Assembly (NCBI RefSeq): GCF_028463845.1
Contig: NZ_CP116805.1
Span: 992,001 to 1,056,000 of the forward strand
Reading direction: 5' to 3'
From: Gimibacter soli
Lineage (GTDB): Bacteria; Pseudomonadota; Alphaproteobacteria; Sphingomonadales; Kordiimonadaceae
Length of the DNA stretch: 64,000 bases
Under the pieces are notes generated by a model. The model was not told where the DNA came from, did not search any database, and saw only the letters and a program-made list of their open reading frames with translations. The position numbers were made by a program, and so were the translations under genes. Numbering within the stretch: the stretch's first letter is position 1; the number at the start of each line of letters is the position of its first letter. Below are positions 25,256-33,941 of the stretch, in pieces.

Positions 25256-26467
25256 ATGACCACACCGGCCCCTCGACGCATTCTCCTGCTGCAGGGGCCA
25301 CTGGGGCCGTTCACCGCCTACCTGATTGCCGAACTGCGCAAATCCGGGGCCGAGGTTTTTCGCCTCAACCTCAATGGCGGCGACGCGCTTTATGGCGGCT
25401 TTTTCGGCGGCTACGAGGTCGCCGCGCCTTATCGGGGAAGGGCCGAGGACTGGCCCGATTTCCTGACCCGTTTCCTTGCCGATAACAGGATCGGCACGGT
25501 GGTTGCTTACGGCGATTGCCGTTTCTACCACCGGGTGGCGCGCGAGATTTGTGCGGCTCAGGACTTGCGCTTCTTCGGACTGGAGGAAGGCTATATCCGG
25601 CCGGGCTATGTGACGCTTGAAGAGGGCGGTAACAATGGCAATTCGCGCTTTCCGGAACGCTTCGCGGCGGGCGAGACGAGTGCTGCCGACATGCCGGCGC
25701 CGGATGCCGGCCCTTCCACCTTCTGGTCGCAAGCCGGGTACGCTTACAGGTACTATGGCGGCAAGTTCTTTCGCGGCGACCTGTTCCCCCATTATGTCCA
25801 CCACCGCCCGGGTGCCTGGCCCTATGAAGTCTATTGCTGGGGGATGGCCGCACTGAGGAAACAAATTTACCGGCGGTCAGATGCACGGCTCGAAGCGCGC
25901 CTGCACAGCGACCTGTCGGGACGTTTCTTTCTGGTGCCGCTGCAGGTCGCCATTGATGCGCAGGTCCTCTATCACAGCGACTTCGCATCGGTTGGGGCTT
26001 TCGTCGAGACGGTTGTCGCGAGTTTCGCCCAGCATGCGGGCCGCGATGATCACCTTGTGCTGAAGCACCACCCGATGGACCGCGGCTTTTCGCACTATGG
26101 CCGCCTGATCCGGCGTCTGATCCGTGCCCATGGGCTTGAGGGCCGCGTGCATTATTGCTTCGATCTTGATCTGGACCGGCTGTGGCCGCATGTGAAGGGC
26201 TGCGTCACCATCAACAGCACGGTCGGTTTCTCGGCACTGAAAGCAGGTGTGCCGACGGTAGCGCTCGGGCGGTCGATGATGGCAGTGCCGGGAATGGCGC
26301 AGACGGGGGGACTGGACACCTTCTGGACGTCACAACTAAAGGTGGAATCAGGTGCAGTGCAGGCGTTTGTTTCGCACCTGATCGCAGAAACGCAGGTGCC
26401 GGGCAGCTTCTACCGTAGAGACAATGTGACAGCAGCACGCGTTGCTGCAAAATTGCTCGCGGATTAG
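25256..26467 (+). CDS. kpsS: Capsular polysaccharide beta-Kdo transferase KpsS
   Basis: KpsS adds the first Kdo to lyso-phosphatidylglycerol to start the capsule lipid terminus. The 403-residue protein begins with LLQGPLGPFTAYLIAEL and carries the family blocks VVAYGDCRFYH, FFGLEEGYIRPGYVTLE (about 101-117) and LVLKHHPMDRGF (about 265-276). The C-terminal CVTINSTVGFSALKAGVPTV segment (about 320-339) parallels KpsC. There is no membrane segment. It follows cysNC by 16 bases, so sulfate activation and linker synthesis share a transcript. Confidence 0.92.
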   Translation: MTTPAPRRILLLQGPLGPFTAYLIAELRKSGAEVFRLNLNGGDALYGGFFGGYEVAAPYRGRAEDWPDFLTRFLADNRIGTVVAYGDCRFYHRVAREICAAQDLRFFGLEEGYIRPGYVTLEEGGNNGNSRFPERFAAGETSAADMPAPDAGPSTFWSQAGYAYRYYGGKFFRGDLFPHYVHHRPGAWPYEVYCWGMAALRKQIYRRSDARLEARLHSDLSGRFFLVPLQVAIDAQVLYHSDFASVGAFVETVVASFAQHAGRDDHLVLKHHPMDRGFSHYGRLIRRLIRAHGLEGRVHYCFDLDLDRLWPHVKGCVTINSTVGFSALKAGVPTVALGRSMMAVPGMAQTGGLDTFWTSQLKVESGAVQAFVSHLIAETQVPGSFYRRDNVTAARVAAKLLAD

Positions 26468-26738
26468 CGCTTGCTGCACTGCAAAAAAATTGTCATCTTA
26501 AGCATATTGCCTCAGTGAATATCTCATTCAGGCGAGGTTCATGAAGGCGAGAATAGAAAGTCGACAGGCAATTGCTGCAAATATTTGCCTTCTGTTGTTA
26601 AACAGAATCGCTTGTGGTAGCGTGCCAATCGCTCGGCCCACGCCCGAAAGGCAAGGGCTCAACAGGGTAGATAAAAGACCTGAAAAACAAAAGGTTGATG
26701 GGACGATCTGCCAAATAATAAAGGCTTAGGGATCTTTT
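26468..26738. other. Intergenic region between kpsS and kdsD/kpsF
   Basis: This 271-base stretch is more AT-rich than its surroundings and has no convincing gene. It begins with the TTGCTGCACTGC element (26471-26482), which is followed by a run of A. A 62-codon frame (26541-26729) is judged spurious. The composition suggests that a promoter for the kdsD-kpsMTED segment lies here, but no clear -35/-10 pair could be fixed. Confidence 0.45.
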
Positions 26739-27746
26739 ATGAAGACCTCCGCGGATCATAATGTTTTAGAACTTCCGAACAGCATCAAAGCCGATTTCGG
26801 GATGACCATCGAGAATATCGGCGCGTCATTTCTCAAGCAAGGACAGGCCCTTGAAAGGCTCGCACAGGCATATGACGAGGATGCCTACCGCGATGCCGTA
26901 AGGCTGATGCTGAATACCTCAGGCCACCTGATCGTTGTCGGCATGGGCAAGTCTGGCCATGTGGCGCGCAAGATATCCGCGACGCTGGCTTCCACGGGCA
27001 CGCCGTCCTTCTTCCTGCACCCGGCAGAGGCGAGCCACGGTGACCTCGGGATGGTGACCAAGGGCGACACGCTCCTGATCATTTCCTATTCCGGCGAGAC
27101 GAACGAGATCGTCCAGCTGCTGCCGTCGCTCAAGTCGTTCGGCAACAAGATCATCGCCATCACCGGCGTGCGCAATTCGACGCTTGCCCGCGCCGCAGAC
27201 GTGGTGCTCGAGATTCCGGTCACTGAAGAAATTTGCCCGAACAATCTCGTGCCGACGACCTCGATCGTGGTCACTGTTGCTATCGGGGATGCACTGACGA
27301 TTGCCCTGATGGCCCTGCGCAACTTTCATGCGAAAGATTTTGCCCGTTACCATCCCGGCGGGTCGCTTGGTCGCCGCCTTCTGAAGAAGGTGGGTGATGT
27401 GATGCTGGCAAATTCGGTGCCTGTCGTCACCCCGCAGATGGTGCTGATCGAGCTTGCCGCCGAAATGGCCGGTGGCCCGGCTGGCGTCGCCGTGGTGGTC
27501 GATGAGGACCACCGCCCGGTGGGGATTGTCACCAAAGGCCAGCTGGCCGTTGCGCTGCGGGTGACGCGGCGTGTGCGCGAGGTTTCCGCCTTCCAGTGCA
27601 TGAGCAAGGAATTCTCCACGATCCAGCAGGACCAGCTCGTTGATGATGCTGAAACCATGATGCGTGCCGACGAGGTGAAGTTCCTTGTGGTGATCGATGC
27701 TGAAGGTCGTTATGTTGGCCTTTACAAGCACGAAGAAGAGCCGTGA
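26739..27746 (+). CDS. kdsD: D-arabinose-5-phosphate isomerase
   Basis: The enzyme converts ribulose-5-phosphate to arabinose-5-phosphate, the substrate of KdsA; capsule-locus copies are called KpsF. The 335-residue protein has an N-terminal SIS domain (about 45-185: VVGMGKSGHVARKISATLAS, HPAEASHGDLGM, SYSGETNEIV) and two CBS domains (about 215-335: VGIVTKGQLAVAL, MMRADEVKFLVV). The His in SHGDLG and the GMGKSG loop are the expected active-site features. It lies 46 bases before kpsM. Confidence 0.93.
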   Translation: MKTSADHNVLELPNSIKADFGMTIENIGASFLKQGQALERLAQAYDEDAYRDAVRLMLNTSGHLIVVGMGKSGHVARKISATLASTGTPSFFLHPAEASHGDLGMVTKGDTLLIISYSGETNEIVQLLPSLKSFGNKIIAITGVRNSTLARAADVVLEIPVTEEICPNNLVPTTSIVVTVAIGDALTIALMALRNFHAKDFARYHPGGSLGRRLLKKVGDVMLANSVPVVTPQMVLIELAAEMAGGPAGVAVVVDEDHRPVGIVTKGQLAVALRVTRRVREVSAFQCMSKEFSTIQQDQLVDDAETMMRADEVKFLVVIDAEGRYVGLYKHEEEP

Positions 27747-27792
27747 TAGCCGCGTGAAGGCCTCCGGCTGATCCGGAAGCGACTGTCGGCCC

Positions 27793-28575
27793 ATGAGAAA
27801 GCGTTCCGCCCTTTCAATCCAGAAGGACGTCATCTTCGCCATATTCGTGCGCGAAATTGTTTCGCGCTTCAGCGGATATGCGTTCGGGGCCGTCTGGCTT
27901 GTGCTTGAGCCGCTGATGATGATGATCATCTTCATCATGATCTTTGGTGCACGCGGGCGCGGCGAATTCGGCTATGCGGAACCCCCTGTCTTCATCATGG
28001 CGACCTTCCTGCCTTTCCGGATGCTGTGGCAATCCACCATGAGGAAAAATCTGAGCGCGCTTGGCGAGGCGCGGGGCCTGATGGGCTTCCGCCAGGTCCG
28101 GCTATTCGATGTTTTCATGGCGCGGGCACTTGCCGAAGCCGGGCTTTTCTGTGCTGTTGGCCTTCTTCTCATCACCGGTTTCTGGTGGGTCGGTTTCGAC
28201 CCTTGGCCCGATGATATCCTCGAGGTCCTTGCCGTATCTTTTGTCCTTTGGCTGTTTGCTGCCAGTTTCGGCATGATTGCCTGCATGGCCAGCAGTGTGG
28301 CCAAGGAAGTTGAGAAGGTGATCGGCATTATCACGATGCCGCTGCTTTTCATTTCAGGTGTCTTCTTCCCGATGACCGCCGTGCCGGATTCGTACCTGAA
28401 GCTGCTTTCATGGAACCCGCTGGCGCATGCAGTGGAGATGATCCGCGAAGGCTGGTTCGCAAACTATGTGAGCCCGATGGCAGATCCGGGCTATCTGATC
28501 GATTGGACGGTCATCTGCATGGCCCTCGCGATGGCGACATACAGGCTTAACTGGCGACGGGTTATCGCCTCATGA
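27793..28575 (+). CDS. kpsM: Capsule ABC transporter permease KpsM
   Basis: The inner-membrane channel subunit of the polysaccharide exporter, of the ABC-2 type. The 260-residue protein has six hydrophobic segments (about 33-53, 60-80, 113-135, 142-165, 172-190 and 232-250). The family block MPLLFISGVFFPMTAVPD (about 180-197) is followed by WNPLAHAVEMIREGWF (about 206-221). It overlaps kpsT by 4 bases (ATGA). Confidence 0.93.
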   Translation: MRKRSALSIQKDVIFAIFVREIVSRFSGYAFGAVWLVLEPLMMMIIFIMIFGARGRGEFGYAEPPVFIMATFLPFRMLWQSTMRKNLSALGEARGLMGFRQVRLFDVFMARALAEAGLFCAVGLLLITGFWWVGFDPWPDDILEVLAVSFVLWLFAASFGMIACMASSVAKEVEKVIGIITMPLLFISGVFFPMTAVPDSYLKLLSWNPLAHAVEMIREGWFANYVSPMADPGYLIDWTVICMALAMATYRLNWRRVIAS

Positions 28576-29222
28576 TCCAGCTTGAGAATGTCTCCAAATA
28601 TTTCCCGACACGCTACGGCCCGAAATATATTTTCCGCAACCTCAACCTGCGTATTCCCGATGATCGGGATGTTGCCATTCTCGGGCAGAATGGTGCCGGC
28701 AAGTCAACGCTGTTGCGCCTGATCGGCGGGATCGATTTTCCCTCTTCGGGGCGCATCGTCAGCGACCGGTTTGTCAGCTGGCCGTTGGCGCTCGGTACCG
28801 GCTTCCATCGTTCCATGACCGGCCGCGAGAATGTGCGTTTCGTGTGCCGCATCCATGGCATCCGCGATACGACCGATATCGAGGAATTCGTGAAGGATTT
28901 CGCGGAGATCGGTGAGAATTTCGAGCTGCCGGTTGGCGGCTATTCGTCGGGGATGCGGTCGAAATTCGGTTTTGCCGTGTCCATGGGTTTTGATTTCGAT
29001 ACTTATCTGATGGATGAAATTCTGGCAGTGGGTGACGCAGCCTTCCGGCGCAAATGCCGCGAGGCTTTGATGGCAAAGCGGGAAAGCTCGAACATCATCC
29101 TTGTGTCACACGCCGAGGAGAGTATTCGCGAACACTGCAATGCGGCAATTTTGCTTGCATATGGCAGGGTGGAATTTTACGAGAGTGTGGAGCGGGCGCT
29201 CTACCGTTACCAGCGTCTGTAG
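28572..29222 (+). CDS. kpsT: Capsule ABC transporter ATP-binding protein KpsT
   Basis: The 216-residue nucleotide-binding subunit that powers capsule export with KpsM. Walker A is LGQNGAGKSTLLRLIGG (about 37-53), the signature is GYSSGMRSKFGFAVS (about 123-137) with SSGM in place of LSGGQ as usual in this family, and Walker B is YLMDEILAVGDAAF (about 143-156), followed by the H-loop VSHAEES. The length is typical. Confidence 0.94.
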   Translation: MIQLENVSKYFPTRYGPKYIFRNLNLRIPDDRDVAILGQNGAGKSTLLRLIGGIDFPSSGRIVSDRFVSWPLALGTGFHRSMTGRENVRFVCRIHGIRDTTDIEEFVKDFAEIGENFELPVGGYSSGMRSKFGFAVSMGFDFDTYLMDEILAVGDAAFRRKCREALMAKRESSNIILVSHAEESIREHCNAAILLAYGRVEFYESVERALYRYQRL

Positions 29223-29272
29223 GGATGCAGCCTCCGGTTCGGAGGCGTAACCGGACGCCCGATGGGGAATTC

Positions 29273-30454
29273 ATGATGTCATCGCTCGAGAAACTGAAGG
29301 GTGCGGTCGCACAGCGGCTGGATCGGCGCGGCGAAACGGCGCTGCGCCGTTCCGTTGTGCCCGATATCCGCCGCCGCATGATCGGCCTTGGCAGTTATCG
29401 CTGGGTTCTTGTGCTTTTTGCCATTGCTGCCTTTTACTATGTGGCGATGGCAAGCAATCGCTATGTCGCCGTGGCCGGGGTCTATGTGAAGGCTTCTCAG
29501 TCCGAAGGCGGCGACGTTAGCCAGATCGGCCTTCTGAGCGGTCTTGGTAGCAACCATCAGGATTCGACCCTCCTGCAGGACTTTATCCATTCGCAGGACA
29601 TGCTCAGGAAACTGGATGAGAAAGTGGGCCTGCGCGCGCACTATAGCTCACGCGACTGGGACTTCATCTCGCGGCTTGATGATGATGCGACGGTCGAGGA
29701 CTTCCTTCAGTATTATCAGGATCATGTCACTGTACAGCTGAGCGGCGACAGCGGTGTTCTCACCGTCGAGGTGCAGGGCTTTGACCGTGATGCAGCGCTC
29801 CTCATTCTTCAGACAATCATCGCCGAGGCAGAAACATTCATCAACGATGTCGGCCATCAGGTTGCGCGAGCTGAAATTGACTTTGTGGAAGGCGAGATGA
29901 AGCGCGCGCAAGAGAGGCTCAATGCCGCGCGCGAGCGCATGCTCGACTTCCAGTCAACCAACAAGATCATCAGCCCTGTGGTTTCGGGGCAGGCGCTGCA
30001 GGGCGTGGTGAATGAACTGAGTGCGCAACTTGTCCAGCTGAAGGCGGAAGAACGCGCCTACGCCGACTACCTGAATGATGACGCGACCCAACTGATCAGC
30101 ACGCGTAACAGAATTGCCGCAATCGAGGCCCAGATCGAAGCCGAGAAAGCAAAACTGACGAGCGGTGCCGAAGGGGCGCTGAACGAACTGACGGCCGATT
30201 ACCAGGAAATGGAAATCGATCTGCAACTGGCTACCAATATCTATCAGGCGACCCTCGTGGGCTATGAAAAGGCCCGTGTGGAAGCTTACCGGAAGCTCAA
30301 ACACCTGGTGGTGGTGCAGGCGCCGGCCCGGCCCGACGAGGCCCTCTATCCGCGCATTCTTTACAATCTGACGACCTTGTTCGTCCTATTGAGCCTGGCT
30401 TACGGGATTATCATGATGACGATTGCCACGATCCGGGAGCACCGGGATGTTTAA
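29273..30454 (+). CDS. kpsE: Capsule export inner-membrane protein KpsE (PCP family)
   Basis: This 393-residue polysaccharide co-polymerase links the KpsMT transporter to the outer-membrane channel. It has an N-terminal transmembrane helix (about 38-56, LVLFAIAAFYYVAMA), a long periplasmic part with coiled coils (about 195-330, rich in E, K, A and Q), and a C-terminal helix (about 362-385, TTLFVLLSLAYGIIMMTIAT). The start at 29273 (or the adjacent ATG at 29276) is chosen; the longer frame reads through kpsT. It overlaps kpsD by 8 bases. Confidence 0.9.
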   Translation: MMSSLEKLKGAVAQRLDRRGETALRRSVVPDIRRRMIGLGSYRWVLVLFAIAAFYYVAMASNRYVAVAGVYVKASQSEGGDVSQIGLLSGLGSNHQDSTLLQDFIHSQDMLRKLDEKVGLRAHYSSRDWDFISRLDDDATVEDFLQYYQDHVTVQLSGDSGVLTVEVQGFDRDAALLILQTIIAEAETFINDVGHQVARAEIDFVEGEMKRAQERLNAARERMLDFQSTNKIISPVVSGQALQGVVNELSAQLVQLKAEERAYADYLNDDATQLISTRNRIAAIEAQIEAEKAKLTSGAEGALNELTADYQEMEIDLQLATNIYQATLVGYEKARVEAYRKLKHLVVVQAPARPDEALYPRILYNLTTLFVLLSLAYGIIMMTIATIREHRDV

Positions 30455-32090
30455 ACGCCTTCTTGTCTTCTTCGCATTCCTCTCGGTTTTCGGTCTTTCC
30501 AGTACAATCGCGACAGCGCAAACAGCGCCGACCACGCCCGAGGCGGCGCAGGTGGCCGAGCAGTCGCTTGAAACGATCTCCGATCCGAATGAAACGGTCT
30601 TCGGGGACTGGATTTTCAAGGGCATGTTTGCGCAGCAGTCCTTCATCGGGTTCAATCCGAACTATCTGATCGCTGTTGGCGACAAGATCCAGGTTCGGCT
30701 CTGGGGCGGTTATGAGTTCGCCGGCGGGCTGATTGTTGACGCACAGGGGAACGTGTTCCTGCCAGGCGTCGGTCCGGTGAAGATCGCAGGTGTGCGCAAC
30801 GAAAACCTGAACGAGGTCATCACAGGGGCGATCAAGAAAGTCTACCGCAAGAATGTGAATGTCTATGCGAGCCTTGAAGGTGCCGAACCGGTGAAAGTCT
30901 TTGTCACCGGTTTTGTCCGCCAGCCGGGCCTCTATGCAGGTCACGCGTCGGACAGCGTTCTCTACTTCCTCGACAAAGCCGGCGGCATCGACCCCACACG
31001 GGGATCCTTCCTGAAGGTTGATATTCTTCGGGGGGGCAGCGTTGTTCGCACGGTCAACCTTTATGACTTCATCCTGTCAGGCGCCATGCCGGCCATGCAG
31101 ATTCACGACGGCGATACCGTGGTGGTGAATGCCGTGCAGGGGCAGGCCGGGGTTTTCGGCGAGGTTCAGAACCCGGCACTTTTCGAATTCAATGGCGGAT
31201 CCATTCCTGTCGAGAAGCTGCTCGCCTACGCACGTCCTTTCCCGCAGGCAACCCACATCCGTATCAGCCGCAACAATCTGCAGCGGGCTGAAGTGGAATA
31301 TTTTGCGCTGGCCGAAGTAGCCGGCCGCACCATCAACCCGGGCGATGTGCTTGATATCGTTTCGGACAAGAATCCGGGTACGATCAGCGTCCGGGTGGAA
31401 GGCGAACATCTTTCTTCGAAGGAGTTTATCCTCCCGTATGGGGCGACCCTTGGCGATGTGCTCAAGCAGGTCCATTACGGCTCCGACGCGGAAATGGATG
31501 CCATCCAGCTGATGCGCAAGAGCGTTCAAAAGCGTCAGAAAGAGATGCTGGAAGCGCAGCTGGTGGCGCTTCAGAGCAGCGTTCTCACGGCTCGCTCCAA
31601 TACCGTAGAAGAAGCGGCATTACGCGCACAAGAAGCCAATCTGATCCTCCAGTGGGTGGAGCGGGCCCGCAACATTGAACCCAAGGGCCAGGTGGCGATT
31701 GCAGGGTCTTCGGTGCGGGACCAGATCCTTCTGGAGTCCGGCGATATCATCCGTATCCCGCGCAAGAGCGAGCTAATCCTCGTGCACGGCGACGTTCTGT
31801 TCCCGACGGCGATCGCGTGGCGCGACAATTTCACGGCGGCCGACTATATCGAACAGGCTGGCGGCTTCACGCAGAAGGAAAGTGCCTCGAACGTGCTTCT
31901 CCTGCACCGTGACGGCACATTCGTGAAGCTGGACCGGGGCACCCTGAACAGCAAGCGGCTGGGCCTGAAGCCGGGCGATGAAATTTTCGTCCTGCCGCGC
32001 GTTGCGACGAAGAATGTCCAGATTGCCAAGGATATTATCGAAGTCCTGTATCAGCTTGCGCTGTCGGCCGGCGTTGTCTTCGGCATCTGA
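30447..32090 (+). CDS. kpsD: Capsule outer-membrane export protein KpsD (OPX family)
   Basis: This 547-residue periplasmic/outer-membrane protein completes the trans-envelope channel. It has a signal peptide (MFKRLLVFFAFLSVFGLSST, cleavage likely near ATAQT). The polysaccharide export domain (about 65-150: YLIAVGDKIQVRLWGGYEF, GNVFLPGVGPVKIAGV) is followed by SLBB-type repeats (FVTGFVRQPGLYAG; VHGDVLFPTAIAWRDNFTAA; QAGGFTQKES). No lipobox is visible, in line with group 2 KpsD rather than Wza. The ATG at 30447 lies within the end of kpsE. Confidence 0.92.
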   Translation: MFKRLLVFFAFLSVFGLSSTIATAQTAPTTPEAAQVAEQSLETISDPNETVFGDWIFKGMFAQQSFIGFNPNYLIAVGDKIQVRLWGGYEFAGGLIVDAQGNVFLPGVGPVKIAGVRNENLNEVITGAIKKVYRKNVNVYASLEGAEPVKVFVTGFVRQPGLYAGHASDSVLYFLDKAGGIDPTRGSFLKVDILRGGSVVRTVNLYDFILSGAMPAMQIHDGDTVVVNAVQGQAGVFGEVQNPALFEFNGGSIPVEKLLAYARPFPQATHIRISRNNLQRAEVEYFALAEVAGRTINPGDVLDIVSDKNPGTISVRVEGEHLSSKEFILPYGATLGDVLKQVHYGSDAEMDAIQLMRKSVQKRQKEMLEAQLVALQSSVLTARSNTVEEAALRAQEANLILQWVERARNIEPKGQVAIAGSSVRDQILLESGDIIRIPRKSELILVHGDVLFPTAIAWRDNFTAADYIEQAGGFTQKESASNVLLLHRDGTFVKLDRGTLNSKRLGLKPGDEIFVLPRVATKNVQIAKDIIEVLYQLALSAGVVFGI

Positions 32091-33328
32091 TGAAAGCGGG
32101 GAAACGAGCACAGCCGGCGGTGGTTGGCGATCAGTTCGATGCGCTGATGGCGAGCCTTCAGGCATGGGGTGTGCCGAGCCTTTTCCGGCGGCTGGAATCG
32201 ATCGACCTTCTTGTCATCGATCAGCAGCTGCAAAGCGCCCTTGAGGCATTTGTCGGTGCGAAACTGACCTGCCGGGTTGTGCGGCCTGAAGAGCTGGTCG
32301 AGAAAAAGGCGCTGGGACGCATGCGGCGTGCCTACGTCTTTTCGCTGGTTGACGAGTGGGCCATTGTAAGGAAATTGCGGGGGTGGTTCCCCGGGAAGAT
32401 TGTGCTTTCTGTCCAGTATGATCTGGGGCCTGCTGGCGCTTTGCGGCCGGTTCGTCAGCGGCCGCTTCCCGAAAGCAATGTCGATATGGAGGCACCGCCG
32501 CTTGTCATTCTGTCCAGCCCTGGCAGTGATGCGGAATATCTGATCAACCTCTTGCAGGTTGGCGGGCTTGGAGATTTCCCGGAATATCTGGGTGGCCCGC
32601 TTGTCAATCTGCTTCCCATGTTGAAAGGGCGGTTTCATTTGCCGCGCTTCCTGATGGGGTCGGTGATGCGCCAGCCCGAGCAGGGCCCGTTCCAGATGTT
32701 GGTGCAAACAGACGTTCTCGATGCGCTTTATGATATTGGAGCCCTGTCGACGGAACGCATGCTGAAATGGTTGAATTCGACCAAGGCGCGGGTCATCTAT
32801 TTTGTGCGTCGGGACAAACTGATGCAGGCGGGCCTTGTGGGTGCGCTCGCCGATAGTCACTTCCGCTCGGTGTGGAAGATGCCGCCGGCGCAGAGACTTA
32901 AGTTCGACGGCGAATCTGTGGACTTCGCAGCGACGAACCGGCTGCTGAACCGGATCATGGAGCATGAAGCGGAACTTGAGGAGCGCCTTGAGCCTTTCGA
33001 TAACGTGAAGATGCTGACGCTTGAAGACCTGATTGCCAGGCCGACGGACGTGTTGAAAGACATTGGCATGTTCCTTGGACGGCCTGTTAGCATTGCCGAC
33101 GATCTGCCGTCTTATGCGAGCGTTTATAATTCGATGCCCAACATGCTGCGAAGCATCGTCGGTTTTCGCTATGAACTGATTGACCGCCTTGGCCTGCATA
33201 TCAACGAAGCGGGTTCGGTACTTGGGCTGGCAGATGAATTGTTCAAATTCGGCAAAACAATGCCAGCCGAGCCACGACGGCTCGGACGAAAGCCGGACAC
33301 TGTGAAAAGGTGGCGGAAGACCCGTTAG
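32090..33328 (+). CDS. Stf0-like sulfotransferase homologue at the end of the kps operon
   Basis: A 412-residue protein whose ATG overlaps the kpsD stop (TGATG). After a ~130-residue N-terminal domain of unknown type, the segment LVILSSPGSDAEYLINLLQ (about 139-157), followed by FPEYLGGP, aligns with the PAPS-binding loop and YF/YL motif of Stf0 sulfotransferases. RVIYFVRRDKLMQAGLVGAL (about 235-254) matches the second conserved block. The usual RSGST is changed to PGSDAE, so PAPS binding may be altered or lost. Context (PAPS synthesis, capsule export) supports sulfation of the capsule or a regulatory relative. Confidence 0.65.
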   Translation: MKAGKRAQPAVVGDQFDALMASLQAWGVPSLFRRLESIDLLVIDQQLQSALEAFVGAKLTCRVVRPEELVEKKALGRMRRAYVFSLVDEWAIVRKLRGWFPGKIVLSVQYDLGPAGALRPVRQRPLPESNVDMEAPPLVILSSPGSDAEYLINLLQVGGLGDFPEYLGGPLVNLLPMLKGRFHLPRFLMGSVMRQPEQGPFQMLVQTDVLDALYDIGALSTERMLKWLNSTKARVIYFVRRDKLMQAGLVGALADSHFRSVWKMPPAQRLKFDGESVDFAATNRLLNRIMEHEAELEERLEPFDNVKMLTLEDLIARPTDVLKDIGMFLGRPVSIADDLPSYASVYNSMPNMLRSIVGFRYELIDRLGLHINEAGSVLGLADELFKFGKTMPAEPRRLGRKPDTVKRWRKTR

Positions 33329-33341
33329 GGTCGCGCGTAAT

Positions 33342-33941
33342 TCAGGCTGCGATGACCTCAACCCGGCTGACAGCAAGGCTGCGACCGGCTTCGGTATCAT
33401 CACCCTTCAGGCCGGATCGGTCCGTTTGAATAGTCAGAAGGTGGCACGCGGCACCGGGAGGCATTCGGGTCGGGGCAATTGCACCGTCATAGGTCCACCC
33501 TTTCAGCCCCTTCCGGCGAAAGGCTCCCTTCACGGGATTGCCATCAAGCCATACACTGGCTTCCTTCAGGCACCGCCCGCGCACCAGACCGGTACCGGTG
33601 ATGCGCAACCGGGCGCCAGCAGAGAGATCCAGTCGCAGCATGAGGCTCGCCATGCGGTCCATCCAGCGGTGCCGGTTACCCCGTCCGTCGGACTCCAGCA
33701 CCGACCAGCCGGCTCCGAAAAAAGTGTCGGCCTCGGCCAGAATATCGGCAACGCCGGGCAGGGCTGCTTCATTCGTGACCGTAAACGGTGCAACGGCCTG
33801 CGCGCGATCATGATGCCGGGCAAGAATGCCGAGTGTAGCGTCGACATAGGCCAGGGCCGCCTTCGGGAATCGCGGCTTCAGCGTTGGTGTGCTGAGGGCG
33901 GAGTAGGGCATTTTCATGCTATTGTCTTTGTCTTCGGTCAT
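33342..33941 (-). CDS. Protein of unknown function, beta-rich C-terminal domain
   Basis: A 199-residue protein starting at ATG 33941, which forms an ATGA overlap with the gene upstream in the operon; earlier starts are less likely. Residues ~70-199 look like a beta-sandwich: GWSVLESDGRGNRHRWMDR, then SLMLRLDLSAGARLRITGTG, then SVWLDGNPV, ending in SLAVSRVEV. Such modules accompany polysaccharide enzymes and may bind sugars. There is no signal peptide. The last gene of the galE operon. Confidence 0.55.
   Translation of the reverse strand: MTEDKDNSMKMPYSALSTPTLKPRFPKAALAYVDATLGILARHHDRAQAVAPFTVTNEAALPGVADILAEADTFFGAGWSVLESDGRGNRHRWMDRMASLMLRLDLSAGARLRITGTGLVRGRCLKEASVWLDGNPVKGAFRRKGLKGWTYDGAIAPTRMPPGAACHLLTIQTDRSGLKGDDTEAGRSLAVSRVEVIAA

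Noticed and set aside
26541-26729. 62-codon ORF between kpsS and kdsD
   Set aside because: Weak upstream signal, no recognisable family and atypical composition. More likely untranslated promoter DNA, though a small peptide cannot be fully excluded.
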